Assembly (NCBI GenBank): GCA_003116995.1 | Contig: BDSL01000044.1 | Span: forward strand, 558,001-622,000 | Reading direction: 5' to 3' | Source: Yamagishiella unicocca | Lineage: Eukaryota > Chlorophyta > Chlorophyceae > Chlamydomonadales > Volvocaceae | Length of the DNA stretch: 64,000 bases | In this document: one piece after another, positions 58,601 through 64,000 of the stretch | Layout of the letters: each line of letters starts with the position of its first letter | Numbering within the stretch: the first letter of the stretch is position 1 | Notes under the pieces: generated by a model | The model's input: the letters and a program-made list of their open reading frames with translations, nothing else | Told to the model about the DNA's origin: nothing | Databases searched by the model: none | Made by a program: the position numbers and the translations under genes

Positions 58601-61600
58601 GTTTTAGGCGGGACGGGGGGGGGGGGCGGGGCGGGGAGGAAGGCATTACCCGAGCCCCCCCTGCGTTGCTCGTTCCACACCCATGCGATGTCGGGGCTTA
58701 GCAAGGCCGCCCGGTTCCACAGCGCCATAGCAGCCTGGTTGCCTCCGAAGCGATGGCTGCATGCCATGTTGCATGCGCGCTGACCTCATGCTGTTCCTCC
58801 CCCGCCTCTTCCGCCTCCCCCCCACCCCCACCCCACTCCAATCGGTGTATTATATCCACGTCGTGTAAGCGGTCTTTACGCCACGTTAACCGGTGTAACC
58901 CGCTATATTTTGTTCGACTCCCCCCCCAACAGGGCCAGGACTTCCGCGCCATGCGGAACGCGGGGGGCGGCACCCTGCGCGACATCGCGTCCCAGTACTG
59001 GGCGGACAAGAAGCGCTCGCGGCGCGAGCGGCTGGTGGAGGTCGACGGCTACATGGTGCTCCGCGACAACAACTACACCATGGAGGTGAGAGGGTACGAC
59101 GTACACCTGTACGGCACATGGGACGACCAGTTGTGGCCCGTGGGGCCGCGGGCGGACTCCGGCAAGCGGCGGGGTGCTGCTCCCACCGCGGCAGCGCGCC
59201 CCGCCTGCGCCTAGCCCTGCCAAGTCGGTGTGGAAAGCCCACTTGTGATCTCGCACACAATAGCGGCGTCTGTTCGCTGGCCAAGCTGTGCCTCGCCCTC
59301 CTGCGCCCGCCGCCACTGCCGCTGCTCCTCCCTGCCGCCATCATCCCTCCCTGCCGTCACCGCCACTCGCCGCCCCGCGGATTCTCTTTAAACCCCCACC
59401 GCCGCCGCTCCTCGCTGCCGCCACCCCGCAGGAGGGCATGCTGCACCACCCGGACCAGAAGCGCGGCCTCGCGACGGCCAGCTGGCGCCGCAAGGCTCAG
59501 CGCGCTGGCATTGATTACGGTGCGTCCGGGTGGTGGCCCACGCGAAGGGGGGCGCGAGAAGACCCGGTTACATGACGTGGGAAACGGAAGGGTGGGTGGG
59601 GCGTCCCAGGGTTTCCTGGCTGGCGGATCGTGTTAGGGCTTCTATTCTCCACAGGGCGGGGAAGGCCAGAGGCCCGCGGGTCTCCCTGCCCTCCGCATTA
59701 GAACCCATGCAGGCAGCCATGCTCTGCGGCAACTGACGTGCCGCATGCCTCCCATCCGGACCCCGGGCGGCGCAGGGGCTCGCCAGTGGCCAGTCGCCAC
59801 CCTTGCTTCCATGCTCTTGGCGCCTCGGTGCCGACCCGGCCACCTAGCTCGCCTGCCTAGACCACACACACAACACACTTAAAACACACACACACGCACC
59901 CGCCTGCCTCACCCACCCACCGCACCCTCTCCCCACCCACGCAGGCCACACCGACTTCTGCCTGATCTGCTGGGACGGTGGCGACCTGCTGTGCTGCGAC
60001 CACTGCCCCGCCGCCTTCCACCCGGAGTGCGTGGGCATCTCCGCCTCAGGGATGCGCGCCATGGCCAACCGCCGATGGGTGTGTCCGCACCACGAGTGTA
60101 CCAAGTGCCAGCGCAACACCAGCAAGGCCGGCGGGCTGCTGTTCAGGTGGGGGGGCCGGGATTCTGTTCAGGTGGGTTTTGAGGAAGACCCGTGGATGCC
60201 GAGAAAGGGGGGCCGGGCTGCTGTTCAGGTGGGGTGGTGGGCCGCGTCGCAGCGCACGCGCACCACCCGCGGCGCGTGGCTGGTCTGGGGGGTGGCGAGG
60301 AGACCCGGTTACACGACATACGAGTCGTTCTGGGGGGTTGGCGAGGAGACCCGGTTACGCAGCATAGGAAACGGAGGGCAGGAACTGGCTGACGAATAGT
60401 TTTCGGACACGCGCTTGGGTGCGCACGCCGGAAAACCTGGGTTGACTGCCGAGAAACCTGCGGATGTTGGCTCGTCAGCCCGTCGGCGGGCCGTCTTGGG
60501 GGGGGACGGGGCGGCGCCGTACCAAGGCAATCCTAGGCGCCCAGGTGGCTCCGCAATGCTCCTAGGCGTCCATTCCCTCCAACTTGAGTCCCAACCTCCT
60601 GTCCTCTCCTCGCTGTCGAGGCGCGTCCCAGTCGCGAAACCGAAGCCGTCGACCGCGAATAGCATCCCGCGCTCCCGCCCCGCTGCACCGGACGCGACCC
60701 ACACGAACTGCCACGGCCCCGTCGTAAAACAAACACCCTATGCTCCGAAACCGCGCTCGTGTGTGGCGCCCGTCCAGGTGTGAGATGTGTGAGAACGCCT
60801 TCTGTGAGGACGACCTGCCCGCGGGCTACCACATGGTGAGGCTGCCGAGGGGGTGTGTGAGGAAAGCCTGTGCGTCAGCACTAACTAGGAAACCGATTAG
60901 GAAGCCGATTAGGAAACGGGGCAGCTGCCGAGGGCGGGGGAGAGAGGGGGGAAGCTCGGTTTCGAGGGCGGGCGGGTGCTCGCAGGCAATCTGTTCGTCG
61001 GTTTCAAACTGAGATTCCGTACTTCGTTAGAGGCTCGAAGCGGTAAAGACGCGGCAGGTCGTGCTGGCAGCCACATTGTGCTCCCGGACCCCTTCCTTAG
61101 GCTGCCAGTAAGCAGGATCCCTGCCTTTCCATGAGTGCCGTAGGTGGGCGAATGCGAGCTGTTCAAGGCGCTGGGGCAGCGCCATCCCAAACCGGCTTGC
61201 TTCATCCACTGCAGCAACCGGTGCAAGTAAGTGGGCGCTCGGCGAAAGGGCTTGTCCGCACAAGGGGAATGTACCTCTCCGTGGGGTGGCGGTACGTTGC
61301 GGCGTACGTTGTAATGGCGCGTGCATCACCTGACGTTTTGGCCATCGGCCGGGCCACGGGTCATCGGCCGGGCCAACCCCTTCGTCTCGCCTGCAACGCG
61401 CACGACCGTGCACCATCATGGGAGGCGATACTGCCTGCCCCGTTCGGCTATCCTCTTTCCAGCAGCCCTGTGTGCCGTATCCTGTGCCCGCTGTGAAGGG
61501 AGCTGTCGGCGGAGCTGCAGACCCTCATCAAGCGTGCCATGGCGGTGGCGGCGGCGCGGGGTGCTCCAGGAGAGGAGGAGGAGAAGGAGGAGGAGGAGGA

Positions 61601-61805
61601 AGATGAAGAGTCATCGGAGGAGGAGGAGGAAGAGGAAGCAAAGCCGCCTGCGAAGGCCAGCGGCGGGAGGACCCGAGGCGGGGCCGCGGTGGCTCGTAAT
61701 GGGAAGGCGCAGAGAGCCAAGGCGGCCAAGGCCGCGTCGCCGGGCCGGCGGAAGGCGCAAGGCGCGCAGAAGGCGGCGCCGGCGCCGGCGAAGAAAAAGA
61801 AGTAG
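46607..61805 (+). CDS. Agenet-SNF2 ATPase-PHD chromatin remodeller
   Basis: Twenty-nine exons, 1,494 residues, every phase consistent: 46607-46744, 46869-46979, 47395-47488, 48029-48180, 48687-49242, 49523-49629, 50094-50154, 50276-50421, 51119-51190, 51448-51540, 51813-51920, 52491-52585, 52980-53157, 53482-53706, 54150-54356, 54626-54706, 54992-55076, 55334-55407, 55860-55918, 56116-56242, 56846-57025, 57542-57696, 57965-58454, 58933-59085, 59432-59519, 59945-60146, 60778-60835, 61144-61226, 61499-61805. Residues 1-150 are a tandem Agenet (Tudor-like) pair ([40 protein letters not shown]). An acidic linker follows (166-350). The SNF2 ATPase (about 511-985) has [57 protein letters not shown] and [19 protein letters not shown]-like zinc fingers (about 1280-1395) have [20 protein letters not shown] and [12 protein letters not shown]. 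The C-terminus is an acidic then Lys/Ala-rich tail. It presumably moves nucleosomes in the nucleus. The Agenet exons could be a separate gene, since exon 5 has an ATG at its second codon. Confidence 0.88.
47590..47850. repeat. G-rich minisatellite in a SNF2-gene intron
   Basis: Irregular tandem copies of GGGTCGGGGGCTTTTGGGTC, often followed by GCGCTGGATTT, lie in the intron between Agenet exons 3 and 4. Confidence 0.9.
48537..48605. repeat. ~33-bp direct repeat
   Basis: Two copies built on AGTACACGCCATTCACAACT with TCGTATTCCG lie in the intron before the acidic exon 5. Confidence 0.85.
51640..51790. repeat. ~50-bp tandem repeat in a SNF2-gene intron
   Basis: Three copies of a unit containing CTTCCTAGTCCACGGGCTTT and CCCCCGGGTGTCCCGCCCC lie just upstream of the Walker A exon. 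Confidence 0.9.
51921..52125. repeat. Minisatellite copied from the Walker A exon end and its splice donor
   Basis: Seven tandem ~29-bp units each carry CAAGACGCTGCAG (or CAAGACGGCTGCAG), and six continue into GTGCG. That is the end of the Walker A exon (GGC AAG ACG CTG CAG) plus the donor and a poly-G filler. Confidence 0.92.
52126..52352. repeat. ~49-bp tandem repeat
   Basis: Four to five copies of a unit containing GGAGCGGCAGCCGCCGTGCC and GGGGAGGATGTCGTG directly follow the donor-derived minisatellite in the same intron. Confidence 0.9.
53925..54055. repeat. ~25-bp tandem repeat
   Basis: About five copies of a unit built on TATGCCACGTATCAGGGCTT and CCTCC lie in the intron before the exon at 54150. 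Confidence 0.9.
56328..56480. repeat. ~26-bp tandem repeat
   Basis: Six to seven copies of a unit containing GGGGTTTGAAAGGAGATCTG lie in the intron after the exon at 56116-56242. Confidence 0.88.
56655..56818. repeat. 18-bp minisatellite
   Basis: About nine near-perfect copies of CACCTGCTGCTCCCTACC lie in the same intron, immediately before its polypyrimidine tract and acceptor at 56845. Confidence 0.95.
58495..58625. repeat. ~45-bp repeat with telomere-like core
   Basis: Three copies of a unit containing GGGTTTAGGGTTTTAGGCGG and GGCTGCAA lie in the intron after the exon at 57965-58454. Confidence 0.9.

Positions 61806-64000
<2,195 letters not shown>

Overview
The window is nuclear DNA from a unicellular or colonial green alga of the Chlamydomonadales (volvocine-like). 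The signs are very high GC, genes broken into many short exons by introns of about 100-1000 bp, Ala/Gly/Pro-rich inserts, interstitial TTTTAGGG/TTTAGGG telomere-type tracts, a TGTAA polyadenylation motif, and a histone H3 whose tail reads ARKTPATGG, lacking the Ser-Ala found in most H3s. I see no prokaryotic or organellar features.

Layout: 1-1.1 kb, no gene called. 1.1-11.9 kb (+), a ~1,900-residue acidic coiled-coil/low-complexity protein. 11.9-14.8 kb, no gene seen. 14.8-17.8 kb (-), a novel signal-anchored protein. 17.8-22.3 kb, repeat-rich: an inverted-repeat complex, a GA tract and a tRNA-Arg(CCU). 22.3-28.9 kb (+), a violaxanthin de-epoxidase-related (VDR) gene. 30.4-35.9 kb (-), a two-KH-domain RIK/KHDC4-like RNA-binding protein. 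36.3-40.8 kb (+), an RWA/Cas1p-type polysaccharide O-acetyltransferase. 40.8-45.0 kb, repeats, including a perfect 529-bp duplication. 45.0-46.1 kb (-), a LOG/TIGR00725-like Rossmann protein. 46.6-61.8 kb (+), a 29-exon Agenet-SNF2-PHD chromatin remodeller. 61.8-63.6 kb, no gene seen. 63.6 kb to the end (+), the first exon of an intron-containing histone H3.

Exon models were built by hand from reading frames, splice sites and intron phase; exon lengths and phases add up in every complete model. Weak points are the 5' ends of the first gene and of VDR, the short exon 2 of the minus-strand novel gene, and whether the Agenet exons belong to the SNF2 gene.

Neighbouring genes largely alternate in direction, giving two short AT-richer divergent intergenic regions (KH/RWA, 440 bp; LOG/SNF2, 495 bp) that probably hold paired promoters. 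The genes do not form one pathway: they cover chromatin (SNF2-PHD, H3), RNA processing (KH), plastid carotenoid-related function (VDR), endomembrane glycan acetylation (RWA) and nucleotide-related metabolism (LOG-like). Many introns carry minisatellites, and three short dispersed repeat families recur in introns across the window.
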